Positions 1 through 8,622 of a stretch of 24,109 bases of DNA are shown in pieces. Every line of letters starts with the position of its first letter. Position 1 is the stretch's first letter. The notes beneath the pieces were generated by a model, which saw only the letters and a list, made by a program, of their open reading frames with translations, made no database searches and was not told where the DNA came from. The stretch comes from Sergeia podlipaevii (taxonomy: Eukaryota > Euglenozoa > Kinetoplastea > Trypanosomatida > Trypanosomatidae). The DNA is taken from NCBI GenBank assembly GCA_030849805.1, contig JASANZ010001911.1, forward strand, positions 1 to 24,109, read 5' to 3'. A program made the position numbers and the translations under genes.

Positions 1-82
1 CCTTGTGCTTGCCGCGGAAGTGCTTCATGTTGAAGTGCGCCACAGCGAGACGTGCGCGTGCAAGAAGAGTTCTTTGAAGCAT
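1..82 (-). CDS. N-terminus of a probable mitochondrial protein (partial)
   Basis: The ATG lies at 82-80 and the frame stays open to the window edge, giving 27 residues that begin MLQRTLLARARLAVAHFNMK and continue with a basic HFRGKHK stretch. Arg, Ala and Leu dominate and acidic residues are absent, which is typical of a mitochondrial presequence. This is the most promoter-distal gene visible in the array. A pyrimidine-rich tract (sense strand) at 115-175 and AG dinucleotides at 83-94 fit trans-splicing just ahead of this ATG. The product cannot be named from so short a piece; a mitochondrial ribosomal protein is one possibility, given the basic character, but that is a guess. Confidence 0.6.
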   Translation of the reverse strand, partial: MLQRTLLARARLAVAHFNMKHFRGKHK

Positions 83-92
83 CTCTTCTTTC

Positions 93-175
93 CTTTTTTT
101 CGCACAAAGTCGCAAAATGGGAGAGGGGGAGTCAAAAGAACAATGGCAACAACAACAACAACAACAAAAGGTACA
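93..175 (-). promoter_or_regulatory. Candidate spliced-leader acceptor region
   Basis: On the sense strand a TTG repeat (168-147) and a C/T-rich block (about 130-118) precede AG dinucleotides at 94-93, 89-88, 86-85 and 84-83, directly before the ATG at 82. This is the expected layout of a trypanosomatid trans-splice acceptor. The exact AG used cannot be decided from sequence. Confidence 0.45.
147..168. repeat. CAA trinucleotide repeat
   Basis: About seven CAA units on the plus strand, read as TTG on the transcribed sense strand. It forms part of the pyrimidine-rich tract before the gene at 1-82. Confidence 0.9.
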
Positions 176-341
176 ACTAAACGCGTATATATAAGCGAGC
201 AAGTTCAGTATATATATATGTTATTCTTATTCTGATTGATAATGGAGGTCTCGGCTAACAAATCAATAAAATACCTTCAATGAGAGCGCAATTCTTCTCT
301 AAGTTTTGTATGATGCTTCTATGACGGCCACAAAGCAAAAA

Positions 342-358
342 ATATATATATATATATA
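342..358. repeat. AT dinucleotide run
   Basis: Uninterrupted alternating A and T in intergenic DNA. Confidence 0.85.
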
Positions 359-636
359 CTACAATTCTTGCAGCAGTGAAAACTGCTAAGAAACTCTTTT
401 TTTTGAAAGGCCCTGATGTATAGGGTGTAGAAAGCACTTCTATAAAGGAAACAACAAAAGTGTGTGAGAGAGAGAGAGGGAGGGAGAGGGAGAGCAAAGT
501 CAAAGAAGAGGAGTAAAATGTGTGCAAAAAAAAAAAATGATAATAATAATAATATTAGAAACTGGCGACAAAAGGGAGGACAAATCGCATCTGAAGAAGC
601 GCACTAGCAGCATCTAATCAAAAACTAATTATAAAA

Positions 637-658
637 ATAATAATAATAATAATAATAG
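637..658. repeat. TAA trinucleotide repeat
   Basis: About seven TAA units in the likely 3' UTR or spacer downstream of the transporter gene. A shorter copy lies at 538-554. Confidence 0.85.
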
Positions 659-1048
659 AGTTTGTATTTTTGAAAGACAAATTTCATAATCACACACATA
701 CACACACACACAGCTGAACGGAGTTGTGTAAGGGGCGATCATGCGCGTATAACGGTATTATATATATTATGCTCAAATATTAGGAAGTGTTCCATCATCA
801 GGAGAGAGAGGATTTGCCGCAGCAGAAGCAGTGCAAAGGAAAGTAGAGACCCTGCAGCTTCTTCTTCAACGATTCTTTTTCCTCTTCTTTCATTTAACTC
901 ATTTTATGGGTCATGCCGCCTGCATATGCGCGCGCGGGAAAGAATAGTGCAATACTTCTCTTCAAAAACAAAACAAAACAAAAAAGGACGGAAAAAAATA
1001 ATATATAGTTAAATTATATTTACTCACTGCATTATTTTCTTTTACAGT

Positions 1049-2956
1049 CTAGGCAAGCAGGTGAGTCTCATAGTGCTTACGACGGAACATGCTGAGTACA
1101 GCACGACCACACCAGAAACAGTACACCACAATACCGGCAGCGAGAACAAAGAAGGGGGCATACGATGTATTTGGTGGATCACCCCCTGAGTCAAAGGGCA
1201 CGGGCACATTCATAGAATAAAGAGTCTGCACGATCAGAATAGGGTACATAATATTGATGACCTCAGTCAGCAAAAGCATCATGCGGAGCGCACTGTTACC
1301 ACGGCGCAGCAGCAGCCAGTGTAGCGCGACGTTGTGGTACCAGTTGGAGACGGCGACTGTATCTCGACAGTCGGTGAGCTCCCTCTGGAGGTAGTCAAGG
1401 TGGGCGTATGTGTTCTCGAGCTGCTGACGAATAATAGGGTCGCTGAGAAGAGCGTTGTGCGCCAGATGAGGTTGCAGGAGAGTAGAGACGACGCTCTCAC
1501 GGCGTGTGACATCAGCGCCACATTCTCCAAAGCAGCGCCGCACTGCGGTGATGTGCTGAATCACTTTGTCCTGCGCTTTCTGGCTTGATTCCACCGCAAA
1601 GACAATGTCGCCGAGCTCATCCACCGCTTCAGCGAGTGTGATGTTGTCGAGGTGATGTCCAACGGCAATCTGGAGAAGGCTGGTGAAAACAAAGGCGCTT
1701 GTAAAGCGCTGCTGCTGCTTCCATGCAGGGTCCACGTGCATAGCGTACTGAGGCTGCTGCCGCTGCTGCTTTGCTGAGCGTCGGAAGGCATTGGAAGAGC
1801 AGTGGATGTGAATCATGCGCAGAAGATCGTCCATCTCCGCAAAAGGCTCCTCATGGATGGTGATGATCCAGTCGGCAAAGGCAACCACAGCGACCCCAAC
1901 GGGTTCCGCCACCGCAGAGCGCGGCTTACCAAGGCGGACCGCGTCAAAGCGCATCTCCATGACACTCTTTGTGCAGTTAATGTTATGGCTCACTGCCTTT
2001 TTCCTCACATGCTTCTTCATTTCGTTTGTTGAGTCACAAGTAGGCTCTCGAGCCGCCGCAGAGACGTTTTCTTCACCTGCTTCCGCTGCTCCAACCTCTT
2101 CGTTCTCGTTCCTTCCTGTCCCCGTTTTCGCATGAGGAGTGCAGATAACATTCATAAAGATGTAGCTGTCTCTGTGAGAAGACATGTGGCTGACATCGAT
2201 CCAGTCCTGTCCACCAAGGTAGAGGCACCGCTCCAGAGTGCCCTGATCAATCGGGAAGCGAGACAGCACCTGCGACACGATCTCCGCGGAATGTGGATCG
2301 GATGAGTTCGTCTGAATATCAATCCACTTGGTTATGGGCAGCGGCTCTGGATCACTGGTGGGACAAGAGATGCGGAGCTCAAGACCTTTGGGCTCCACCA
2401 CTGCCACCACTGCCACAGGATCTCCTGGAAAGGCAAGGTTGCGAGCGCTGGCGTAGTCGAAAAGATTCTCTGCACTTCTAAACAGACGGGCAAACGGCGC
2501 TGCGGTGCCGCTGGGTTGAGTAACAAACCATATATGCTGCTCCGCACCCTCCACAGGCATGAGACGGAAGGGACCATTGTTGATGTTGATTGATGAGTCG
2601 TTGCTGCTCTCCACACCATCATCGCCATCGTCCGAGCCGGACTCTGACTCCAGTTTAAGGTGCAAGTAGGTACCCCCGCTTCCGGGTAGTTCAAGGCCAG
2701 CAGCAGCGCCGTCCTGAGCTTCTGCAGCTCCGCCATGCTTGTCCTTCTTCACTTGCTTACGTTTGTCCACTGTAAAGCTCTTGTTGCGTAGCAGCTCCTG
2801 CACCTGATTGCGGCTGTCCTGCGCGGACTGGAGACCTCCAAAGTCGATCACGTCACTGCCATCGTTATGAACATAAAGATGGCTGAGTAACGCATAGTCA
2901 AACGGAGCGGGGTCGGCGACTTCACCAAAGTGTGCGTTTCTGCGGCGAGCTTTCAT
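1049..2956 (-). CDS. CorA/Alr1-like magnesium transporter homologue with SMN in place of GMN
   Basis: 635 residues from an ATG at 2956. The family (CorA/Mrs2/Alr1, 2-TM-GxN) moves Mg2+ or related divalent cations as a pentamer. The cytoplasmic-domain landmarks are visible: WID at residues 211-213, a following DWIDVSH segment (251-257), and ITIHEEPF (365-372), which matches the CorA core. The C-terminal part has a long helix, TM1 at about 561-580, the signature SMNVPVP at 581-587, and TM2 at about 600-622 with a short basic tail. NVPVP after the signature resembles fungal Alr1 and bacterial CorA forms more than Mrs2. The glycine of the near-invariant GMN filter loop is Ser581 here. Low-complexity acidic stretches (about 103-125) and a 273-325 insertion make the protein long for CorA. 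No clear mitochondrial presequence is seen. Membrane location is unknown; plasma membrane or acidocalcisome are possible. Family assignment is firm, transport activity is not. Confidence 0.82.
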   Translation of the reverse strand: MKARRRNAHFGEVADPAPFDYALLSHLYVHNDGSDVIDFGGLQSAQDSRNQVQELLRNKSFTVDKRKQVKKDKHGGAAEAQDGAAAGLELPGSGGTYLHLKLESESGSDDGDDGVESSNDSSININNGPFRLMPVEGAEQHIWFVTQPSGTAAPFARLFRSAENLFDYASARNLAFPGDPVAVVAVVEPKGLELRISCPTSDPEPLPITKWIDIQTNSSDPHSAEIVSQVLSRFPIDQGTLERCLYLGGQDWIDVSHMSSHRDSYIFMNVICTPHAKTGTGRNENEEVGAAEAGEENVSAAAREPTCDSTNEMKKHVRKKAVSHNINCTKSVMEMRFDAVRLGKPRSAVAEPVGVAVVAFADWIITIHEEPFAEMDDLLRMIHIHCSSNAFRRSAKQQRQQPQYAMHVDPAWKQQQRFTSAFVFTSLLQIAVGHHLDNITLAEAVDELGDIVFAVESSQKAQDKVIQHITAVRRCFGECGADVTRRESVVSTLLQPHLAHNALLSDPIIRQQLENTYAHLDYLQRELTDCRDTVAVSNWYHNVALHWLLLRRGNSALRMMLLLTEVINIMYPILIVQTLYSMNVPVPFDSGGDPPNTSYAPFFVLAAGIVVYCFWCGRAVLSMFRRKHYETHLLA

Positions 2957-3221
2957 CTTCTTTCTTTCCCTTCTGTTCTCCTCTTGAAAACAAAATTGCG
3001 AAAGGAGTGTGTGAAAGACGTGATGGAGACTTGTGTTGTCTTATATATATAGAGAGATTATATTTTTTTTGAAGAGGAAATTCCTGAACCAATATTAATG
3101 CAGAGAGTATACGCCAGTAAAAAAAAAGAGGAAGAAAGAAACAATTCTGTTATCTGCTCCAAACGAAAAGAGCAAAAAAAGTACCGTTTCGTATCAACAG
3201 CTCAAAACATATATATGAATT

Positions 3222-3241
3222 TATATATATATATATATATG
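3222..3241. repeat. TA dinucleotide run
   Basis: About ten TA units in intergenic DNA. Confidence 0.9.
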
Positions 3242-3985
3242 TAACAACAAGGTTAAAAATAAAAAAAAACTATAAATCAAGATAAAAAAAAAGTAAACCG
3301 GTGTACCCTGATGGAACAACAACAACAAAACAGAACTACAATTGACTGCTATGCTTGTAACTCCTAAACGAGTGCACGTAAGGGGGAAAAAAAGAAACTG
3401 AACGCGTTGCTTACATGCAGAAGAAAAAATTAAAAAATAAAATAAAAAAACACGACAATCAAAAAAAAAAAAATGAATGCTATAACTAAAAGTTGAACTA
3501 CGAAAAATATATCAGTAGCGAGAGATAAATAAACGTGGATTTCGTTAAAGACAAAAGGAAAACAAAAGAGAATAAAGAGACGTTAATGCAGAACAATAGC
3601 AGACACAAATACCAAAGATGCAAAAAAAAAAAAGAAAAGAGAGAACTAGCGGTAACTCGCTATCTTATCAGCGAGCATTCACGCAGATCGAGCTGTGCAT
3701 AAGAGAGAAAAAAAAAAAGAGATGAGATATCTTGTTGATATGTGATAAAGTTGCCCTCAGCTGGTGCTTTTTGGAATATATATGTATATATTTTTGTATT
3801 CTCCCTTTTCCGTGTTTCACTGTTTCTTTTCACCTGAATACACCCTAAGAGTGCACGTGAAGGAGAGAGAGAGAGAGAACCACGGCAAAAGTAATAAAAA
3901 AAAGGGGGAAAGACAAATGGATTCTCTGGCCCAATGCGCGTTTCTACAGATGATCCTAATGCATTCCAGTGATGCGCAAGAGCAC

Positions 3986-4050
3986 ATAAACACGTACACT
4001 CAGGCACGCACGTACACGCATACACACAAGTTGACACATACACACTCAAA
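3986..4050. repeat. Degenerate CA-rich repeat
   Basis: Plus strand rich in ACAC and ACGCAC units with interruptions; TG-rich on the sense strand. Probably part of the 3' UTR of the Memo-family transcript. No function can be assigned. Confidence 0.6.
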
Positions 4051-4276
4051 AATAGATGGGATCCTTTCTCCTCCTCGCTTTTGAAGAGAAGACTGCTCAC
4101 ACGACAAGTTGGATATAAGTTGCCTCCTCGTACACGTTTTCGCGTGGAGAGAGAAAAAAAAGCAAGAAACGATAGTAGTTATGATAAAAGCAATAAATAA
4201 AAGCAGAAAACGATGACAATAATATGAAGGAGAGTTTCAGACACTTTATTTTCCTCACCGATTTGATATTTTGTTT

Positions 4277-4298
4277 TGTTGTTGTTGTTGTTGTTGTT
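4277..4298. repeat. GTT trinucleotide repeat after the Memo stop codon
   Basis: About seven GTT units ending four bases short of the Memo stop codon (4304-4302), so the sense 3' UTR begins almost at once with an AAC repeat. Confidence 0.85.
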
Positions 4299-4301
4299 TA
4301 C

Positions 4302-5273
4302 TCAAGCAATTGGCTGAGTAACGATGGCGCCGGCATAGCTGACGGAAGAATCCTTCTTGGACGAGCATTTGGTGGACTGATCATAGGCCACAAACTTCAC
4401 CTCCACCCCTCGCACATCACTCTGTGACCACCAGTTCACCCCTGCACTGATGGCATGACGACCGCAGATGGTGTTTTCGGTTCTGTCCATGTAGTCATAC
4501 CAGCCATTGGTGTCCTTTTTCTCCAGTATGCTCATGCCCTCGTGGTCCATCGCAATGATGGCGTCGCCTATTTCAGGGTACTTGGATGGGTTATAGTGAT
4601 ACGTGTAGTGAAAACGAGAGCCCCAGTGACAAAAATCAGAGCTGAAAACAAAGAGATTTCGTGGATCCTCCATGTAGCTGCGCAGAGCACGGAAAATGCC
4701 ATCTTCCATCTTGCGATCAGTACCGCCGACGATGATGGGGACGATGTGCACCTTGGACAGGGCAGGCTCCATCTCTTTCTCTGGAGGATAGCGCAGTAGA
4801 TGCGCAATGTAAGGCATTTGCATCTCAATAGAGTGTTCCTCCTCGTCAGTGAGTTGGGAGGTGAAGCGCGCAGGGACTTTGGCTCCGTCCATCATGTCCA
4901 TCACTTTTTTCACAGTCTCTACATCCAACTTAATAGCCCCAAAAGGGGTTTTGTAGGCCTTCGCCCCGGCAATCTCAACCCCATTAAACGCCTTGTGGTG
5001 AGAAGGTCCCAAGATAAAAATACGCTCCACCACCGAGTCTGGGCGGTAAATGTAAGCCCTCACTGCGGAGTACACGGTAGAGGCAACCCCTCCACAAAAG
5101 GCCATACCGGCGTGGGGCGAAATAACGCCCATAAGTCTGCTCCCGCTGGGGATGGCGGGGACATCGCACTTGCCGAAGTAGTCATCAATGACTTGCTTCA
5201 AGTGCTTTGGAGCAGACTCGTACCAGCCGCTGCCGTTGGGGCCAGCGTGAGAGGCACTTCGGACGTAAGACAT
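4302..5273 (-). CDS. MEMO1: Memo-family protein
   Basis: 323 residues from the ATG at 5273; the open frame extends two codons further only by using GTG. The opening SxSHAG...WY, then SPHAG (52-56), GPSHH (89-93), EEHSIEMQMPYI (145-156), SSDFCHWG (211-218) and TICGRH (268-273) match the Memo family along its whole length. His54, His92 or His93, Asp213/His216 and Cys270 correspond to the conserved metal-site pocket of human MEMO1, which in animals is linked to copper/iron handling, reactive oxygen and receptor tyrosine kinase signalling. Trypanosomatids lack classical receptor tyrosine kinases, so a metal or redox role is more likely here. Human MEMO1 is about 297 residues; this one has a slightly longer Ser/Lys-rich C-terminal segment (about 299-311). 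No signal peptide or membrane segment; cytosolic. Confidence 0.93.
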   Translation of the reverse strand: MSYVRSASHAGPNGSGWYESAPKHLKQVIDDYFGKCDVPAIPSGSRLMGVISPHAGMAFCGGVASTVYSAVRAYIYRPDSVVERIFILGPSHHKAFNGVEIAGAKAYKTPFGAIKLDVETVKKVMDMMDGAKVPARFTSQLTDEEEHSIEMQMPYIAHLLRYPPEKEMEPALSKVHIVPIIVGGTDRKMEDGIFRALRSYMEDPRNLFVFSSDFCHWGSRFHYTYHYNPSKYPEIGDAIIAMDHEGMSILEKKDTNGWYDYMDRTENTICGRHAISAGVNWWSQSDVRGVEVKFVAYDQSTKCSSKKDSSVSYAGAIVTQPIA

Positions 5274-6042
5274 GCTCACTTCAGTATATCAAGCGGGTGG
5301 AAGAAAAATGAAAATAGAACGAAAAGAAGAGGTTTAACGATGTTTCTAGTAAAAAGCTTCACTGTTTCTTGGCAGTATTGCGAGATCCTTTCAGTATAGT
5401 AACAGAAACAAAAAGAAAATGCAAGATGGGAGGTTCAACAAGCAAGAATACATGAGAACACGAGAAACATCCCAAGCAGAGGGTTGACAGCAATTGCTCT
5501 TCTTCAACAGAGCACCTTTTCTTCCCTCCTTCTATCTCTACATATGAATTTATTGCGTTGCAGCTGGAATAACTGCTGCTAGGATACCTTTGCGACACAG
5601 CAACGTGCAACATATATGGAAGTGAATCCAGTCCGTTTCGTTTCGCACGCAACACCCAGTTAGAAACAAATTTATTGCACCCCTAACATACAACTAAAGG
5701 GGGGTAAATAAGTAAATGGATATACAGAGGTTATCAGAAAACCTTTACGAAGAAGACACGGACATCCAACCACTCACGCAGCTATGCACAAACACAACAA
5801 AGGCGATGAGAAAAAATAACCATGGTGTACGAACGATCACACAGACGTCCTATACAAACAAAAAAAAATCACATTTGACTCATAGAAGCAATAGTATCCC
5901 CCTCAATTGTGGAAAGAATATATCGAAAACCATTCAAACAAATCAGCAATGTTGTAACAAGGTACCTCTCCTGTGAATATACATATAAGAACGTACCTCC
6001 CCTCACCCACCCACTCACACACACACATACGTAAATATGCAA
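5274..6042. other. Intergenic region
   Basis: No supported gene. It holds the 5' UTR of the Memo gene and the 3' UTR of the 5-phosphatase gene. A plus-strand ATG frame at 5716-5976 (86 codons) runs against transcription, is Asn/Thr/Lys-rich and lacks family features, so it is treated as chance. A CA-rich stretch lies at about 6001-6030. Confidence 0.65.
5279..5335 (-). promoter_or_regulatory. Candidate spliced-leader acceptor for the Memo gene
   Basis: The sense strand shows a long C/T-rich tract (about 5333-5290) followed by AG at 5280-5279, five bases before the ATG at 5273. This supports the ATG over the upstream in-frame GTG at 5279, which would overlap the acceptor AG. Confidence 0.55.
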
Positions 6043-8622
6043 TCAGCGGCACATTCCGTAACGACTAAGATTTTTTGATGGTTCAGTCAGCTTGTTCCGT
6101 TCTGCACTGATGGCCGCTGCTGAGCTCCTATAAGCACGTGTGTCAACGTCAAAGAGGGCAAACACAGGCCTGTGATCGCTCGTGCGCACGGCAGGGACGT
6201 CCGTGTAAAGGCGTATTGCTACCTTCTTAATGGAGGACCCGCGGCGTAACTTGTAAAGGACCCTATCGCAGTACGCGGGCATGCGCATCTTGGCAGAGAA
6301 GTTGTACTGGTCAAGCGTGACACCCTCCTCAGACACCTCATACTTATAGGTGGGGCGGAAATGCAGAGTACCCTCTTCAAAGCCGTGAAAGACTGTCCCC
6401 TTGGCTCTCTCAATATTGAGCTGATCATTGTTAATGAGAATAGAGCGAATGTGCTTACGTTCCTCGACAATGTGCTCGACAGTTGCGCGCGAGCCGTTGA
6501 TGCGGTAGTTGAGATCGCCACCAAAGAGCGTGAGATCAAATTCGCTTGTTACGTCCCGCTTCACTGATGATGCTGATGATGGCGATGGCAAGGTGTGGGG
6601 AGGACTACGTGCAACCGTTGAGAAGGGAAGAGGAAGAAGATCCAGCTTAGACGAAGAAGTGTCTAGAGCACTTGTGGAATCTTCCAGACCCAGAGGTGGA
6701 GCCATCGGGTTCCTTGCTGTACGAGCCGCTTGTGTGCCACGCGCGCGTCTGTGATGCACGCCGTAGTGATGGCGGTGGAAGCGCATGAGGGCCCTGTAGA
6801 ATGCCCTGTACTTCCCCCGGCTGCCAACCTGCAGACCGCGCACGATATCGCGATAGTCGGAGTTGCGACTTTCTACCGCTTCTTGATGAGCAGCCAAGTG
6901 CGCGTTGATACAGAGAAGGGTGAGGTACTGGGCGGAGGTCTCGCTCTCGAGATCTTTTTCATCAAGCAGCACGCCATCTTCGCCGCTAGTGTTGTGCGAG
7001 CCCATAGCAGCGTTGGGTACTGACTCGCTCGAGGAGAACACGGGCGGTGGCGGCTGCTGGGAGGAGGAAGTCGTGTCAAAGGTACGATCCGGAAGAAGAG
7101 ATGAGGGAGTTCTAAACATTCGTCCATATCTAACGTGGCGATGACGATGATGATGGCCTGTATCGTAGCCACCAGTCAGTTCTGTCCCCATGGTGTCCTG
7201 CTGAGTTGAAAAGCGAACTTGCCTTCTAGCCAGTTCATCCGCCACTTCTTGCCCCTCAGCTCCTCCTCCTCCTCCTTCGTCGCCGCCAGAGGTGGTGTTG
7301 GTGTCCATGTCATTCCCCACAGTAAAGGGATGCGTAGCCGCGGTTGTGGGAGTGGCCGCAGCACGATTTAACGCATCAATCAGCACGGCGTTGCTGCTAT
7401 TGTCGCCTTGTGTTGTGCTAGATGAGTCCTTCAGCGCGCTATGTGCTTCTCCTGCGTGCAGGCTGTTGCTGTGCATTTGCATTGCGTGTAGTACACGCGA
7501 TGGTGGTAAGAGTGAGATGGCAAGCGCAACGGCTATGCCACCCTTGTTACCACCAGCACCTCCCATCAACCCCGTTCTTACAGCACCGCTGTGCACATGC
7601 GAAATGTACTCTGCGACATCCCTGGAACGCGCGAATACCATGAGATGCAGGGCCCACATGTGCTTCTTGCGCACTAGGCGGTATCCCCCGCCAAGACACG
7701 TATTGATGACTGCACGTGCCCACTGTTGCTGAGCCTTGTTGTTGCCTACATAGGGACCGTTTTCTTGTGTACCAACAATGATGATATGCGCGTTTGGATG
7801 AATGCAAGAAGCGGAAATCTCCTCCATGCGAGGTGAACGATTTGCCATGTTCCACGTCACATAGGCGACCCTAAGCGGCTTCCCTGGTTCCCACTCGCCG
7901 TTCTCTGCATCGTCGCAACATGTTTTGGGGATGTCAAACGTCTCACGGTCGATTTCATAAGGGACCTTTACTCGATTATCATTGGCCAAATCGGCTTCCA
8001 GTGATTGCGGGGAAGTCATCGACGGACTAGTGCCCTCATATGGCGAGACGTTTGACCTGTGCAGTATGGCTTCTTCCAACCACCCTTCTTCGCCCTCTTG
8101 ATGCTCATGATGTTGTTGTGGTTGCGGTTGGCTCTCGTCTTGCGACTCTTCCGTCTCTCCTTCACACAGAACATGCAAGCTGTTTGAGCTGGATGGCAGT
8201 GGCGCAGCAACCGGGGCGATGCCATTACTCACGACAGGAACGGAAGGTGCCTCTTGTGCACTCCCTAGAGGACCATAGCTGCGATGCAGCTCCTCCTCCA
8301 CTTCTGCGATCGCTTCATGTGTCTCCTTTATAGCGGGCGATGGCGCACAATGATTTTCTGCTAACGCGCTTGTCGTGTCGCACGCAGACTCCGCGTTGGG
8401 GAGAAGGACTTCGTGCTTAGCAGCGCTACTACTGTGAGTAATGAATGTGGAGTGTGGCGAGTCAGTGTACACGTGGCCGAGTGGAGCACTGACATTAGTA
8501 GAGTAGTCGTTGACGTTCCTTGTGCTCATCACGTCGGACGAACTGCCATCGCAGATGGGAGGAAGTGGCAGATGCCTACGCGGCACTGCGGGAACCTGTT
8601 CAGATACTTTCCCTGCGTTCAT
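6043..8622 (-). CDS. Inositol polyphosphate 5-phosphatase with large insertions
   Basis: 859 residues from the ATG at 8622. It should remove the 5-phosphate of inositol phosphates or phosphoinositides (Mg2+-dependent DNase I-like fold). Residues 1-245 are low complexity, Ser/Pro/Glu/His-rich and probably disordered. Catalytic landmarks: VTWNMANRSP (255-264), TQENG (285-289, the Mg-binding Glu), GGNKGGIAV (358-365), NAHLAAH (573-579), NSDYRDI (587-593), FGGDLNYRI (700-708), PAYCDRVLY (782-790) and TSDHRPV (814-820). Two insertions split the catalytic domain: about 372-562 and about 618-692. Usual W(x)GDxN and PAWCDR carry F and Y for W here, but the acid, base and metal residues are present. 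No C-terminal CAAX, SH2 or Rho-GAP domain is seen. The open frame runs 34 codons further upstream only from a TTG, through a pyrimidine tract, so I place the start at 8622. Substrate cannot be inferred. Confidence 0.92.
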   Translation of the reverse strand: MNAGKVSEQVPAVPRRHLPLPPICDGSSSDVMSTRNVNDYSTNVSAPLGHVYTDSPHSTFITHSSSAAKHEVLLPNAESACDTTSALAENHCAPSPAIKETHEAIAEVEEELHRSYGPLGSAQEAPSVPVVSNGIAPVAAPLPSSSNSLHVLCEGETEESQDESQPQPQQHHEHQEGEEGWLEEAILHRSNVSPYEGTSPSMTSPQSLEADLANDNRVKVPYEIDRETFDIPKTCCDDAENGEWEPGKPLRVAYVTWNMANRSPRMEEISASCIHPNAHIIIVGTQENGPYVGNNKAQQQWARAVINTCLGGGYRLVRKKHMWALHLMVFARSRDVAEYISHVHSGAVRTGLMGGAGGNKGGIAVALAISLLPPSRVLHAMQMHSNSLHAGEAHSALKDSSSTTQGDNSSNAVLIDALNRAAATPTTAATHPFTVGNDMDTNTTSGGDEGGGGGAEGQEVADELARRQVRFSTQQDTMGTELTGGYDTGHHHRHRHVRYGRMFRTPSSLLPDRTFDTTSSSQQPPPPVFSSSESVPNAAMGSHNTSGEDGVLLDEKDLESETSAQYLTLLCINAHLAAHQEAVESRNSDYRDIVRGLQVGSRGKYRAFYRALMRFHRHHYGVHHRRARGTQAARTARNPMAPPLGLEDSTSALDTSSSKLDLLPLPFSTVARSPPHTLPSPSSASSVKRDVTSEFDLTLFGGDLNYRINGSRATVEHIVEERKHIRSILINNDQLNIERAKGTVFHGFEEGTLHFRPTYKYEVSEEGVTLDQYNFSAKMRMPAYCDRVLYKLRRGSSIKKVAIRLYTDVPAVRTSDHRPVFALFDVDTRAYRSSAAAISAERNKLTEPSKNLSRYGMCR

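Larger units (their letters stand above)
83..1048. other. Intergenic region with simple repeats
   Basis: No supported gene. It should hold the 5' UTR and splice signals of the gene at 1-82 and the 3' UTR of the transporter gene at 1049-2956. It contains a CAA repeat (147-168), an AT run (342-358), a GA-rich purine stretch (about 463-495), TAA repeats (538-554 and 637-658) and a CA-rich stretch near 692-712. Purines are in strong excess on the plus strand. Short open frames here are low complexity and fit no coding pattern. Confidence 0.7.
2957..4301. other. Long intergenic region
   Basis: About 1.3 kb without a supported gene. It should hold the 5' UTR of the transporter gene and the 3' UTR of the Memo gene. 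Poly-A runs, TA alternation (3222-3241), a GA repeat (about 3864-3880), a CA-rich stretch (about 3986-4050) and a GTT repeat (about 4277-4298) dominate. A minus-strand open frame at 3660-4100 is mostly Cys/Ser/Leu-rich translation of these repeats and is not accepted as a gene. Candidate acceptor AGs for the transporter lie at 2981-2984 behind a weak pyrimidine tract. Confidence 0.65.

Noticed and set aside
3660..4100. Minus-strand open frame of 146 codons
   Set aside because: Composition follows the CA-rich and GA repeats beneath it; no domain, no biased codon use, and it lies in UTR territory.
4800..5399. Plus-strand frame of 199 codons
   Set aside because: Antisense shadow of the Memo coding sequence, which explains its length.
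5716..5976. Plus-strand ATG frame of 86 codons
   Set aside because: It runs against the transcription direction, is Asn/Thr/Lys-rich and matches no family I know; there is no independent support.
7292..7732. Plus-strand frame of 146 codons
   Set aside because: Antisense shadow of the 5-phosphatase gene.
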